A stretch of DNA of 64,000 bases from Terribium retamae (GCF_022347545.1 NZ_JAKREW010000008.1:119794-183793); one strand, 5' to 3'. Numbered from the stretch's first letter, positions 8,309-17,385 are shown. Program-made: numbers and translations. The notes: a model not told the origin generated them from the letters alone.

Positions 8309-9562
8309 TCATGAGATGACCTCAGCCGGTCGTTCCGCCGCCGCGGCGCTGCGCAGCATGCCGTAGGTCATGACCACGGCGATGCCTGAGATCGCGGTTG
8401 CCAGCGCAAAGAGCGGACCGTAGCCCATCAAGTCAGCGAGCCTCCCGGCAACCATCGAGCCGACCAGATAGACGATCAGCTGCGCGCAGGAGAGGATGGT
8501 GAAATCGGTACCCGGCTGCTCCGACGAAGTCACCGACATGAACAGGCTGTAGAGCGCGACGATTTCCATATAGCGCACCAGCGTCTGCAGGAAGGACGCG
8601 CCGAATATCGGAGCGGCGCCGGTGAACAGCGCGAAGGCATGCAGCATGAAGATGGCAAAGCAGATGGTGCGCAGGCCACCAAGCAGCGCGAGGACCGATG
8701 CCGAGCCATATTTGTGCAGGAGCAGCGCCGCGATGAAGGAACCGCCGAGACCGACGGTGACAGCGGCACCACCGGACAGATAGCCGATCCAGTTCAGCGG
8801 CACACCGGCGTCCACGAGATAGGCCCCTTCCATCGATTTCACCAGGCCTTCGCTGGCGCGGTAGACCAGCGCGATCCACAGGATCCGCCTTGCTTCCGGT
8901 CTCGCCAGGAAGTTGCGGATCGAAGGCCTGGTCAGAGCCGCCTGCTTCTCGGCAGTGGGATCGGTCTCGCGCATGGCAAGCGCGGCAACCAGCGGAATGA
9001 AGGAAAGCAAGGCGATCGTCACGATCGCAACGTCCCAGCCGTAGCGATGATAGAGGACGAGCCCCAGCGTGCCGCCAATGACGACGCCGAGCGCTACCGA
9101 ACCGCCCTGGATGGCGTTGCCGATCGGCCGGTCGGCCGGATTGAGATATTTCGAGGCGTAGCCGTCGGTCGCGATGTCCTGCGTCGACAAAAGCATGGCG
9201 ACGAAGAAGCCGATCGCAAAGATCGCACGGACATCGGTCGGCTCGACGGCGAGCATACCGAACAGCGCTGCGATTATGCCGAGCTGGGTGATGACGACCC
9301 AGCCCGCCCGGTGAGCGCGTGCGAAAGGACGATACCGGTCGATCAGCGGCGCCCACAGGAACTTCAGCACCAAGGGCAGCATCAGCAGCGACAGCATGCC
9401 GATGGCCGTTCGGGAAACGCCCTGTTCACGCAGGATCGGCGGGATTGCCGCCGCGAACAGGTAGGATGGGATACCCTGCGCCAGATAGAGGCCGCCGAGC
9501 ACGGCAAAGAGCCTGAGCCGCGAGCGGTTTTCCTGGGTTTTTGGGAATTCCGCCGCGCTCAT
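8309..9562 (-). CDS. rhtX: RhtX/FptX-type siderophore importer (inner membrane)
   Basis: 417 residues from ATG 9562 (the frame is open farther upstream, into the receptor gene). It is a 12-helix permease with family segments LAQGIPSYLFAAAIPPILRE, LKFLWAPLIDRYRP and STQDIATDGYASKYL. RhtX and FptX are single-protein permeases that take up ferric rhizobactin 1021 or ferripyochelin without an ABC transporter. The gene lies 10 bases after the receptor stop codon, so the two form an uptake operon, and it ends convergently with the exporter. Family assignment is strong; the exact substrate follows from the neighbouring synthesis operon. Confidence 0.86.
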   Translation of the reverse strand: MSAAEFPKTQENRSRLRLFAVLGGLYLAQGIPSYLFAAAIPPILREQGVSRTAIGMLSLLMLPLVLKFLWAPLIDRYRPFARAHRAGWVVITQLGIIAALFGMLAVEPTDVRAIFAIGFFVAMLLSTQDIATDGYASKYLNPADRPIGNAIQGGSVALGVVIGGTLGLVLYHRYGWDVAIVTIALLSFIPLVAALAMRETDPTAEKQAALTRPSIRNFLARPEARRILWIALVYRASEGLVKSMEGAYLVDAGVPLNWIGYLSGGAAVTVGLGGSFIAALLLHKYGSASVLALLGGLRTICFAIFMLHAFALFTGAAPIFGASFLQTLVRYMEIVALYSLFMSVTSSEQPGTDFTILSCAQLIVYLVGSMVAGRLADLMGYGPLFALATAISGIAVVMTYGMLRSAAAAERPAEVIS

Positions 9563-9572
9563 ACCGCCGATC

Positions 9573-11819
9573 CTAGAAAGTGACCTTGAAGGACGCCGCG
9601 ATGGTGCGGCCAAGACCTGGCACGTCAGCACCACGGGTCGCGGAAGCGGTCGGGTTGACGTAGTAGGTGTCGAAGAGATTGCGGACGGCGAAGTTGAGTT
9701 CCTGGCCTCCGGCGAACTTCTTGGTCACGCCGATATTGGCGAGGACCGCACCGTCGAGTTCCTGGCTGGCGATGCGATCGCGGCCGGAGAACATCTCAAG
9801 TTCAGTCCGCAAGGTCAGATTGTTGTCAAAATGTGTGACGACATAGGCCAGCCCCTTGTAGGTGGTGGGGATGCGGTTGTTCGGCAGATATTCGTCGGAG
9901 CCGATCTTGCCGTCCCGGTTGGCGTCGTATTTGCCTTCCACGTAGCCGACCGAGCCGCCGAGCGTGAACATCTCGCTGATGTCGTATTCGGCGTTGGCCT
10001 CGAAGCCCCAGATGCGCTCCTTCTGCTGTGAGACGCGGTTGGCCGCAATGTCGTAGTTGACGCCATTGTCGGAGGTCGACAGATAAGCGCTGGCGCCGCC
10101 GCGCACATTGCCCCAGTCGCCGCGCAGGCCACCTTCCCATGTGTTGACCACCTGCGGCTCGGGCGCGATATCGGCGTAGCTGATGCGATAGTCGGGCGCG
10201 TTGGTGCAGGGCAGAAGCGGCCGGATGCTGGTGCCGTAGGCGTCGCAGGTTTCGGCATTGGTGTTGAGACCGGCGCGACGGGTGAAACCGCCGATGTCGG
10301 TAAGGCTGAAGCCCTGCGAGAAGTTGCCGAAGGCCTGCAATTCCGGAGTGATGTCGAAGACCGCACCGGCATTGAAGGTGGTCGCGTTGTAGTCGAACGA
10401 TCCGCCAACGACATCGATCGCCGGCAGTCCAACAAGGTTCGACCCGGCCAGCACCGCAGCAGCCGGACGCTTGAAATTGTCGACGTCGAGATAGAACTGG
10501 TCGAAGCGCACGCCGCCCTGCAGGCGGAAGCGATCAGTGACCGGCACTTCCGCCTGGGCAAAGGCAGCGACGGAATTCTGCGACGACGGTGCGATGGCAT
10601 CCTGGCCATTCAGCAGCGTCTGGCCGGTCTGGTCGTGGGTGAAATCAAATCCCCAGGTCAGCGTGCTGCCCTGAGTGATGAAGTCGACGGGCGTGTTGAC
10701 GGTGGCGTTGATACCCGAACGCTGCACCTCCAGCGCCGTCTGGTTGAAGGAGGCTGTAGGATCCCGGTTGATCGGCAGCAGCGTCGGCCGCGCCGGGTTG
10801 GTCGGCAGATAGACCTGCGAGTTCACCCTGGAGAATTTGGTGAAGGGCGATTGCTTGAAAATGTCATTGTAGAACGCCTTCAGCTCCAGCTTGCCGAGCG
10901 CGAAATCGCTGTCGGTGTATTTAGCGGCCAGATATTTGGAATCCTCGATTAGCGGCTCTCCGGTGTAGGCGTCGGAGAAGTTCGGCTTGACCGGGTTGCT
11001 CAGATAGTCGGTGAACCAGTCGGCCTTCTGGCGTGCATAGGTCCAGTCCGCGCTGAGTTCGATACGCTTCGAACCGTTTTCATAGCCGACCACGCCGGAG
11101 AGATCGCCCCAGCCGGTGCGATCGCCGCCACCCTGTCCCAGCATGGCGTCGGAGGCCATCTCATTGCCGTGCCCGTCATAGGTGCGGCAGCTGAAATTGC
11201 CCGAGGCGGATGCAAAGTAATCGAAATCGCCGCTGCGGCCCTCGACCTGGACATTGCCGCTGGGGGCAGCCGACTTGCCGAAATTCTCTGTGAAGGCTGT
11301 GACGCCGGTGCGTACCGTGACCTTCGGCGTATCGCTCGTGCCACGCTTGGTGATGAAGTTGATGGTGCCTCCGGTGGCACCGGCTCCGTAGAGACTTGAG
11401 GCGCCGTTGATGATTTCCACACGCTCGACGGTGTCGAGGTCGATGGTGGCGAGGATGCGCGAGACGTCACGCAGCGGCGTGTTGCGCGGAACGCCGTCGA
11501 CCATGATCAAGACGCTGCGGCCGCGGAAGGTCTCGGAAGCACCCGAGATGGTTTCGTTGCGGGGTGCGTAGCCTGGCACCAAACGAGCGATCAGATCGGA
11601 GGCATTCTCACCCTGCCCTACAGCGGTGCCGATGGCATTCTGGTCGATCACCTGGACCGACTGCGCAACGCTCGAGATCGAGCGGTCGTCGCGCCCGGTG
11701 ATGATGATCTTGTCGAGCATCGTCGGGTTGTTGTCGGCCGGTTTTTGCGCGTCCTGTGCGAAAGCCGGTCCGGCCAGGATCGAGGAAGACAGCAACGACA
11801 CCACAGCAAGCTTCTGCAT
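9573..11819 (-). CDS. rhtA: TonB-dependent ferric-siderophore outer-membrane receptor (RhtA/IutA-like)
   Basis: 748 residues. Signal peptide residues 1-21 (VVSLLSSSILAGPAFAQ), TonB-box-like LDKIIITGR near 35-43, plug domain with SSLYGAGATGGTINFITKRG near 140-160, then a 22-strand barrel ending in a terminal Phe (ASFKVTF) as needed for barrel assembly. It imports the ferric form of the siderophore made by the adjacent operon, using TonB-ExbBD energy. RhtA and IutA are related and of the same size, so citrate-hydroxamate siderophores are the likely ligands. It has its own promoter region upstream with two direct repeats and is followed by rhtX. Confidence 0.88.
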   Translation of the reverse strand: MQKLAVVSLLSSSILAGPAFAQDAQKPADNNPTMLDKIIITGRDDRSISSVAQSVQVIDQNAIGTAVGQGENASDLIARLVPGYAPRNETISGASETFRGRSVLIMVDGVPRNTPLRDVSRILATIDLDTVERVEIINGASSLYGAGATGGTINFITKRGTSDTPKVTVRTGVTAFTENFGKSAAPSGNVQVEGRSGDFDYFASASGNFSCRTYDGHGNEMASDAMLGQGGGDRTGWGDLSGVVGYENGSKRIELSADWTYARQKADWFTDYLSNPVKPNFSDAYTGEPLIEDSKYLAAKYTDSDFALGKLELKAFYNDIFKQSPFTKFSRVNSQVYLPTNPARPTLLPINRDPTASFNQTALEVQRSGINATVNTPVDFITQGSTLTWGFDFTHDQTGQTLLNGQDAIAPSSQNSVAAFAQAEVPVTDRFRLQGGVRFDQFYLDVDNFKRPAAAVLAGSNLVGLPAIDVVGGSFDYNATTFNAGAVFDITPELQAFGNFSQGFSLTDIGGFTRRAGLNTNAETCDAYGTSIRPLLPCTNAPDYRISYADIAPEPQVVNTWEGGLRGDWGNVRGGASAYLSTSDNGVNYDIAANRVSQQKERIWGFEANAEYDISEMFTLGGSVGYVEGKYDANRDGKIGSDEYLPNNRIPTTYKGLAYVVTHFDNNLTLRTELEMFSGRDRIASQELDGAVLANIGVTKKFAGGQELNFAVRNLFDTYYVNPTASATRGADVPGLGRTIAASFKVTF

Positions 11820-11898
11820 TTACGCCCCTCTCAAAATCGCGGAGCCAACAACGCCCTCTCGCAGCTCCCAGAAGCGCGCTAAATAACTTAACCAATCG

Positions 11899-11933
11899 AG
11901 TCAAGTTTGAAGATTACAAAAACAGTCAAGTTT
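11899..11933. promoter_or_regulatory. Two direct repeats AGTCAAGTTT upstream of the receptor gene
   Basis: AGTCAAGTTT occurs at 11899-11908 and 11924-11933, 25 bases apart. On the minus strand each reads AAACTTGACT, so each contains a TTGACT -35-like element upstream of the receptor gene. They could be two promoters or a repeated activator site. The rest of 11820-12048 shows nothing else I can name. Confidence 0.4.
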
Positions 11934-12048
11934 TTGCGATGAGATGCTGCAGTGCGGCATGGAGGGCACACAGCGACGTTTCGTGGACGCTGCATGCGCA
12001 AAGGTCAGGCTCTGTCGTCGGGCAGGCATCAGGCAGCGTCGGCCGTCG

Positions 12049-13071
12049 TCAGACGCGTTCCACCGGCCGGCCAGTCGATTGGCGAACGTGAAGCTCAGGC
12101 TTGATGAGCTCCTGCGAGAGCCGCACCGTCTGGCCGTTCAGCTTGTCCAGCAACGCGCTGGCCGCACGACGGCCGACCTCGCGTTGGCCGTTCCACACGG
12201 TGGTCAGCGCCGGCGTGGCGATCTGCGCTTCCTCAAGGTCGTCATAGCCCGTCACGGAAATATCGACACCCGGCACGAGACCGGCCCGGGCGATGCCGTT
12301 CATCAAGCCGATGGCGACGAGATCATTCCAGCAGCAGGCCGCGGTCGGCTTGTCCTTCAGCGCCAGGAACTGCGCGGCGGCCTCGAAACCGCCTTGCTTG
12401 GTGCGCGGGCCCGGGACACGCCAGGACGGCATCACTTCCAGCCCGGCCGCTTCCATGGCGTTGACGTAACCCTGATAGCGGTCACGGCCCGTAGAGGTCT
12501 GGTCGGTACCACCAACCATGGCGATGCGCTTGTGGCCGAGCGAGATAAGGTGATTGGTGGCGAGTGCGGTGCCATAGGCATCGTCGCCGCGGAACACAGG
12601 CACATGCGCCCCGTCGACATCGCGCGCAATCAATACCGCTGGCAAGCCGTTTTCCTCGGCCATGATGATGTCGGAGGCCGGCGTGTCGATGGCCGGCGAC
12701 ATGATCACGCCATCGGCGCCGAGCTGCAGCAGCGTGTCGATGAAGGTGCGCTGCTTGTCGAGCTGGTCGTAGTGATTGGAGAGCAGGAACGTCTGCCGGC
12801 TGCGATCGAGTTCATGTTCGATGGAACGCAGGATTTCGGCATAGAACGGGTTCATGATGTCGTGCACGACAACGCCGACAATGCCGGAACGCGAGGTGCG
12901 CAGCGAAGCGGCACGACGGTTGTAGATGTAGCCGATCTCGCGCGCGTGTTCCTTGATCTTCTCACGGGTCGAGCCCGCCACCAGCGGGCTGTCGCGCAGC
13001 GCCAGGGAAACAGTGGCCGTGGAAACGCCGAGCGCATCGGCAATGGTCGAAAGCTTGATCTTCTGTGCCAG
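12049..13071 (-). CDS. LacI-family transcriptional regulator (probable CTG start)
   Basis: The helix-turn-helix KLSTIADALGVSTATVSLAL is encoded upstream of the first standard internal start, so the gene must begin earlier. The only credible in-frame start before it is CTG at 13071, preceded by GGGAGCCCAGGGCG, giving 340 residues, the usual LacI length. The effector domain begins with GIVGVVVHDIMNPFYAEIL and contains VSVTGYDDLEEAQIATPALT, both standard for the family. No sugar genes are adjacent, so the effector is unknown. It is downstream of the EamA transporter gene in the same direction, separated by 66 bases holding a palindrome. An alternative is a start further upstream lost by a sequencing error. 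Confidence 0.82.
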   Translation of the reverse strand: MAQKIKLSTIADALGVSTATVSLALRDSPLVAGSTREKIKEHAREIGYIYNRRAASLRTSRSGIVGVVVHDIMNPFYAEILRSIEHELDRSRQTFLLSNHYDQLDKQRTFIDTLLQLGADGVIMSPAIDTPASDIIMAEENGLPAVLIARDVDGAHVPVFRGDDAYGTALATNHLISLGHKRIAMVGGTDQTSTGRDRYQGYVNAMEAAGLEVMPSWRVPGPRTKQGGFEAAAQFLALKDKPTAACCWNDLVAIGLMNGIARAGLVPGVDISVTGYDDLEEAQIATPALTTVWNGQREVGRRAASALLDKLNGQTVRLSQELIKPELHVRQSTGRPVERV

Positions 13072-13092
13072 CGCCCTGGGCTCCCGCTCGCG

Positions 13093-13109
13093 ATTTAAAC
13101 TGTTTAAAT
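13093..13109. promoter_or_regulatory. Perfect 17-bp palindrome, probable LacI-family operator
   Basis: ATTTAAAC-T-GTTTAAAT is a perfect palindrome with one central base, 22 bases before the inferred start of the LacI gene. Size and place fit autoregulation by that protein. Confidence 0.6.
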
Positions 13110-13137
13110 GCGGCTTATGCCATCGAACGACGGCAAA

Positions 13138-14079
13138 TCAAAGCTTTTTTGCCAGCTCTCCGGTTTCGGCATCGAGAGCGGCCTTGTTGCGTACGCGCAG
13201 CCGGTGTTCGCGGTGGAGGATATAGAGCCCGCTTGCAACGATGATGGCAGCTCCACCGAGGGTCCAGCCATCGGGAAACTGGCCAAAGATGAAGTAGCCG
13301 AAGCCGATCATCCAGATCATCTGCGAATAGGGATACGGCGCCAATGCGGTGGCGGTCGCCAGCTTGTAGGCGCGGATCAGCAGCCAGTGGCCGCCACCGC
13401 CGAACACGCCGAGCAGCAGCAGGATTGTCCAATGCCAGGCATCCGCCGGCAAGGTAGCCGAGAAGAACAGCGTCGGGGAAAGGATGACGGCCGGGGCCAG
13501 CGCCGAATAGAAGATCAGGCTTTCCGGTGTCTCGGTCGCCGCCATGCGCCGCGTCATGATCACGTACAGCGAGTTGGAGAGCATCGAGCCGAGCGCGAAC
13601 AGGTGGCCAATGCCGAACACGCCGATGCCTGGCCTCGTGATCACGAGCACACCGATAAACCCGGCCAGGATTGCCAGCCAGCGCCGCCAGCCTGCCCACT
13701 CCCCGAGCAATGGTCCTGCCAGCGCGGTAATCACCATCGGACCGAAGAAATAGATCGACGTCGTCTCGGCCAATTGCAGCGTCCGCAACGCGACGATGTT
13801 GCAAAGGGTCGAGCCCGCCAGAAGCATGCCGCGCAGAATGTGGGCCTTCAGGTTCACCGCCCGAAAGCGTCCAATATTTTGCCACCCGCGAAACAGCCCC
13901 ATCACCAGTACGACGTGGACGCTGAAGCGCACCCAGGCGATGAACAGCGGCGCCAGGCCGGCAAGCACCAGATATTTGATCGAAGTGTCGAGGAAGGAGA
14001 AAACCACATAAACAGACAGCATGTAGGCGATCGCCGCCGGTGGCGTCGCACTTTCATCCTGTCTGTCTGGCTGGTTCAC
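13138..14079 (-). CDS. EamA/DMT-family transporter
   Basis: 313 residues with ten predicted membrane helices in two EamA repeats (first about residues 17-150, second about 160-295). RTLQLAETTSIYFFGPMVITA and the paired YKLATATALAPYPYSQM are the usual repeat ends. These proteins export or import amino acids, nucleobases or other metabolites; the substrate cannot be read from sequence. It lies upstream of, and in the same direction as, the LacI regulator, with the palindromic site between them. Confidence 0.8.
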   Translation of the reverse strand: MNQPDRQDESATPPAAIAYMLSVYVVFSFLDTSIKYLVLAGLAPLFIAWVRFSVHVVLVMGLFRGWQNIGRFRAVNLKAHILRGMLLAGSTLCNIVALRTLQLAETTSIYFFGPMVITALAGPLLGEWAGWRRWLAILAGFIGVLVITRPGIGVFGIGHLFALGSMLSNSLYVIMTRRMAATETPESLIFYSALAPAVILSPTLFFSATLPADAWHWTILLLLGVFGGGGHWLLIRAYKLATATALAPYPYSQMIWMIGFGYFIFGQFPDGWTLGGAAIIVASGLYILHREHRLRVRNKAALDAETGELAKKL

Positions 14080-14202
14080 TGCGGCAAGGCGTCACGAAAT
14101 GGGTCTTGTCCGCTTGTGCGGGAAGAGACGTGTCGCGGCAACACAAAAGATGCCATCAGCCCGGAATTTTGCGCCGGACGGTCTTTCGCTTTGTGTGGCT
14201 CT

Positions 14203-14610
14203 TCAAGCGTGCATGCGCGCGCCCTTGGTGATCTTGTCGACGATCTTCTTGTCGGCCCGCAGCGCAATGCCGACCACTTTTGCATCGTCTGGTGCGAATT
14301 TTGCGAAGGTTTCGCGGTTCAGCGCATCGAAGCCGGTCGAAAACATCTCTTCGACATACAGTGAAACTTTCACATCCCTCTCCAGCGAACGGCGATGGAT
14401 GGTGGACAAGGTGGCCTGGTCGGCCGAAAGGACGATGACCGGCTGGATGGAAAGCGCATTGTAGAAGTTGCCGCTGCGGTCGCGATAAGGTTCACCGATC
14501 ATGTCCGGAAACTGTGCGGCGATGCCGGTGCTCAGGAATGCGGTCACATTAAGCTTCTGCCAGACGGCGAGATCTTCCCTCAGCACAACTGTAAATTTCG
14601 TATCGAACAT
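14203..14610 (-). CDS. DUF2000 family protein
   Basis: 135 residues with the family opening FTVVLREDLAVWQKLNVTAF and GEPYRDRSGNFYNAL. DUF2000 proteins are small cytoplasmic proteins of unknown function. The start codon at 14610 is only 24 bases from the start of a divergent AraC regulator, so the two promoters must overlap each other or the coding regions, suggesting the regulator controls this gene. The 123 bases after its stop show no named feature. Confidence 0.75.
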   Translation of the reverse strand: MFDTKFTVVLREDLAVWQKLNVTAFLSTGIAAQFPDMIGEPYRDRSGNFYNALSIQPVIVLSADQATLSTIHRRSLERDVKVSLYVEEMFSTGFDALNRETFAKFAPDDAKVVGIALRADKKIVDKITKGARMHA

Positions 14611-14634
14611 GGCAGCTTCCTATATTTGGTTCCG

Positions 14635-15531
14635 ATGAGTGAGATGAATCTCCCCGATCTAGCTGCCGAGGCCTTCCAAGGTCTTGGACGTTTGTGCGCA
14701 AACGACAGCGGCGACCGCATCGTGCAGGCACCTGCCACGACAGGCCTCGAGCGGATCGAGGCGTGGTTCCATGGTCCGGTCTTCGATCCGCATCGCCATG
14801 ACACCTATGCGATCGGTGTCACATTATGCGGTGTCCAAAGCTTTCATTATCGCGGCGCGGTGCGGCACAGCCTGCCTGGCCAGCTGATCGTACTGCATCC
14901 CGACGAAGTGCATGATGGCGGCGCTGGAACGGAGAACGGCCTACGCTACCGCATGCTCTATCTGGAACCATCGCTGCTTGCAGAAGCCGTGGGTGGTGCG
15001 CCGCTTCCCTTCGTACCGGACGGCATCGTCAACGACGCCGGCTTCCGCGCCACGCTCGCCAGTGCGCTTGGCGAACTGGACCAGGAACTGGACGAACTGT
15101 TCGTGGACGATTTCACGGCTCGGCTTGCGGGCTTCATGCTGCGGCATGCGAAACGGCCTGCCAAACCATTGGGCAAGACCGCCTGGCGTGCAGTGACTCT
15201 CGCCCGCGACTATCTGAAGGAAAACGCGTCGGATCTTGTCCGATCGGAAGAGTTAGAGACCGTCACCGGCCTCGACCGCTACGCACTGTCACGGCATTTC
15301 CGCGCCGCCTTTTCCACCAGCCCGCATCGCTTTCTGGTGATGCGGCGGCTGGAACAGGCCAAGAGGATGATGGCGGTCGGAACACCGCTGGCCGAGATCG
15401 CCGCCGCTGCCGGCTTCAGCGACCAGAGCCATTTCAACCGCCAATTCAAAAAGGCTTTCGGCCTGACACCGGGGCGCTGGTCGACGCTTATCCGTGGGGA
15501 AAGGCCGGACGTAATCCCGGCCGCCGCTTAG
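14635..15531 (+). CDS. AraC-family transcriptional regulator
   Basis: 298 residues from ATG 14635 (a second ATG at 14644 is possible). N-terminal AraC-type cupin with FDPHRHDTYAIGVTLCGVQ and LVLHPDEVHDGGAG-like segments, then a two-HTH domain with GLDRYALSRHFRAAFSTSPH and IAAAAGFSDQSHFNRQFKKA. Likely senses a small molecule in the cupin and controls the divergent DUF2000 gene. Its TAG stop overlaps the stop of the convergent MarR gene (shared TTAG). Confidence 0.88.
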   Translation: MSEMNLPDLAAEAFQGLGRLCANDSGDRIVQAPATTGLERIEAWFHGPVFDPHRHDTYAIGVTLCGVQSFHYRGAVRHSLPGQLIVLHPDEVHDGGAGTENGLRYRMLYLEPSLLAEAVGGAPLPFVPDGIVNDAGFRATLASALGELDQELDELFVDDFTARLAGFMLRHAKRPAKPLGKTAWRAVTLARDYLKENASDLVRSEELETVTGLDRYALSRHFRAAFSTSPHRFLVMRRLEQAKRMMAVGTPLAEIAAAAGFSDQSHFNRQFKKAFGLTPGRWSTLIRGERPDVIPAAA

Positions 15532-16019
15532 ACCGCGACCGCGGCCCGGACTTCCTGCTCGTCCTCGTCCTCGTCGGCGAGCACGATCTCTTCATCCGAC
15601 AGGTTCGCCTCGATGCGGGCAAGCAGCTTGAACAGCGTCTTCTGGTCTTTCTTGTCGAGACCACGCAGCGCCTGCTTTTCGGTCTTCTTCACCGACTTCT
15701 CGATGGCGTGGATGGTTTCGCGGCCTGAATCGGTCAGGAAGATATGCGCCTGGCGCGCGTCGGCATTGGAGGCACGCTTCTCCAGGAAGCCCTGAGCCTG
15801 CAACCTGTTGATCGTTTTGGTAATGGTGGGCGGGCGAACGCCCAGTCGATCTGCCAGCGTGCCGGGTGTCTGGCCGTCCTCACGGCTCAGCGCCAGCATG
15901 ATCTGATCCTGCCCGGCATAGAAGCCGTGCGCGAGCAAACGCGCGGCAAGTGCTGTTCTTGCCAATCTGGCCGCAGAATGCAGCCGGCTCATCGTTGCAC
16001 TTTTGTCAGCCTTGGCCAT
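15528..16019 (-). CDS. MarR-family transcriptional regulator
   Basis: 163 residues from ATG 16019 (an upstream start would add 11). Winged-helix region GTLADRLGVRPPTITKTINR followed by the wing SNADARQAHIFLTDSGRE. C-terminus is acidic (DEDEDEQE). Convergent with the AraC gene with overlapping stop codons. Upstream at 16144-16159 is a 16-bp inverted repeat of MarR-box size, and the divergent CobW gene begins at 16304, so it may regulate itself and that gene. Confidence 0.85.
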   Translation of the reverse strand: MAKADKSATMSRLHSAARLARTALAARLLAHGFYAGQDQIMLALSREDGQTPGTLADRLGVRPPTITKTINRLQAQGFLEKRASNADARQAHIFLTDSGRETIHAIEKSVKKTEKQALRGLDKKDQKTLFKLLARIEANLSDEEIVLADEDEDEQEVRAAVAV

Positions 16020-16143
16020 GGTCAGTCTCCTGGACCGCGCCGAAACCGGCACAATAGCCGCGGCGTTCGGATTGGCAATCAGTGTTCAAAGAGGCCGGCC
16101 AACGAACCGCTTTGCCGGCAAGCCACGCAACATTCGCCGTGGC

Positions 16144-16159
16144 TAATGACAGATCATTA
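16144..16159. promoter_or_regulatory. Inverted repeat TAATGA-N4-TCATTA (MarR-type operator candidate)
   Basis: Perfect 6-bp arms around CAGA, in the intergenic region between marR and cobW. A second smaller palindrome TTGCATTGCAA lies at 16184-16194. No recognisable Zur box was found. Confidence 0.5.
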
Positions 16160-16303
16160 TTTCAGTTAGATGACAAAGCATTATTGCATTGCAAAATGCC
16201 CGCCCAGCCGATGACAGCAGACCTGTCTGGATCAGTGGTTTGGCAGGTGCAAAAGCCCGAACGACGTCCTATATGGAGGGAAATTTCCCTTCGAGGCCCC
16301 GAC

Positions 16304-17377
16304 ATGAGCGAGACACAGACGCAGATTCCCGTAACCGTGCTGACCGGCTATCTCGGCGCGGGCAAGACGACGCTGCTCAACCGCATCCTCTCCGAGAACC
16401 ATGGCAAGCGTTATGCCGTGATCGTCAATGAGTTTGGCGAGATCGGCATCGACAACGACCTGATCGTGGAGTCCGACGAGGAAATCTACGAGATGAATAA
16501 TGGCTGCGTCTGCTGCACGGTGCGCGGCGATCTCATTCGCACAGTGGAAGGCCTGATGCGCCGCCCGGGCCGCTTCGATGCCATCCTGGTCGAGACCACC
16601 GGCCTCGCCGACCCGGCACCGGTCGCACAGACTTTCTTCATGGACGACGACGTCCGCTCCAAGACCAAGCTTGACGCCGTGGTGGCGCTGGTGGACGCCA
16701 AGCACCTGCCGCTGCGCCTGAAGGATTCCAAGGAGGCCGAGGACCAGATTGCGTTCGCCGACGTGGTCGTGCTGAACAAGACCGACTTGGTGACGCCGGA
16801 AGAGCTTGCAACCGTCGAAGCGACCATCCGTGCCATCAACCCGTCGGCCCGAATCCACCGCACGCAGCGCTCCGGCGTAGCCCTGACCGAAGTGCTCGAC
16901 CGCGGCGCCTTCGACCTGAAGCGCGCGCTGGAGAACGACCCGCATTTTCTGGAAGCGCATGATCACGATCACGATCATGAATGCGGTCCGGATTGCGACC
17001 ACGATCACCACCACCATCATGACCACGATCATCACCACCACGATCATGACCATCACCACCACGCCTCGCCGATCCACGACGTGACGGTGCAATCGGTTTC
17101 GCTGCGAGGCGGCGAGATGGATCCGAAAAAGTTTTTCCCCTGGATCGAGAAGATCACCCAGATGGAAGGGCCGAACATCCTGCGCCTGAAAGGCATCATC
17201 GCGCTGAAGGATGATCCGGATCGCTATGTGTTGCAGGGCGTGCACATGATCATCGAAGGCGATCACCAACGCGCCTGGAAGGACGGCGAGAAACATGAGA
17301 GCCGGCTGGTGTTCATCGGCCGCAAGCTCGATGCCGAGCGGCTGAAGTCGAGCTTCGACGCCTGCCAGGCGGCGTAG
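16304..17377 (+). CDS. CobW/COG0523-family GTP-binding metallochaperone, His-rich
   Basis: 357 residues from ATG 16304. Walker A GYLGAGKT (15-22), the metal-binding CXCC motif CVCC (68-71), ETTG (97-100), NKTD (158-161), then a metal-binding stretch 219-253 made almost wholly of His and Asp, and a C-terminal CobW domain. The family hydrolyses GTP to deliver metal, often zinc, to target proteins; the His-rich loop supports zinc or another divalent metal. A WD40 gene follows, an association I recall from other Rhizobiales zinc-homeostasis loci. A cobalamin role is unlikely since no cob genes are near. Confidence 0.85.
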   Translation: MSETQTQIPVTVLTGYLGAGKTTLLNRILSENHGKRYAVIVNEFGEIGIDNDLIVESDEEIYEMNNGCVCCTVRGDLIRTVEGLMRRPGRFDAILVETTGLADPAPVAQTFFMDDDVRSKTKLDAVVALVDAKHLPLRLKDSKEAEDQIAFADVVVLNKTDLVTPEELATVEATIRAINPSARIHRTQRSGVALTEVLDRGAFDLKRALENDPHFLEAHDHDHDHECGPDCDHDHHHHHDHDHHHHDHDHHHHASPIHDVTVQSVSLRGGEMDPKKFFPWIEKITQMEGPNILRLKGIIALKDDPDRYVLQGVHMIIEGDHQRAWKDGEKHESRLVFIGRKLDAERLKSSFDACQAA

Positions 17378-17385
17378 TGTTTGTG

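Noticed and set aside
7023..8312. 429-residue minus-strand frame opposite the exporter
   Set aside because: His/Gln/Arg-rich low-order sequence, no membrane helices, shadow of an MFS gene.
16982..17061. Short repeat of GATCAC/CACCAT-like units
   Set aside because: It is only the codons of the His/Asp tract in the CobW protein, not a tandem DNA repeat with another role.
16304..17377. Cobalamin-biosynthesis CobW assignment
   Set aside because: No cobalamin genes nearby; CXCC motif and His-rich tract fit a COG0523 metal chaperone.
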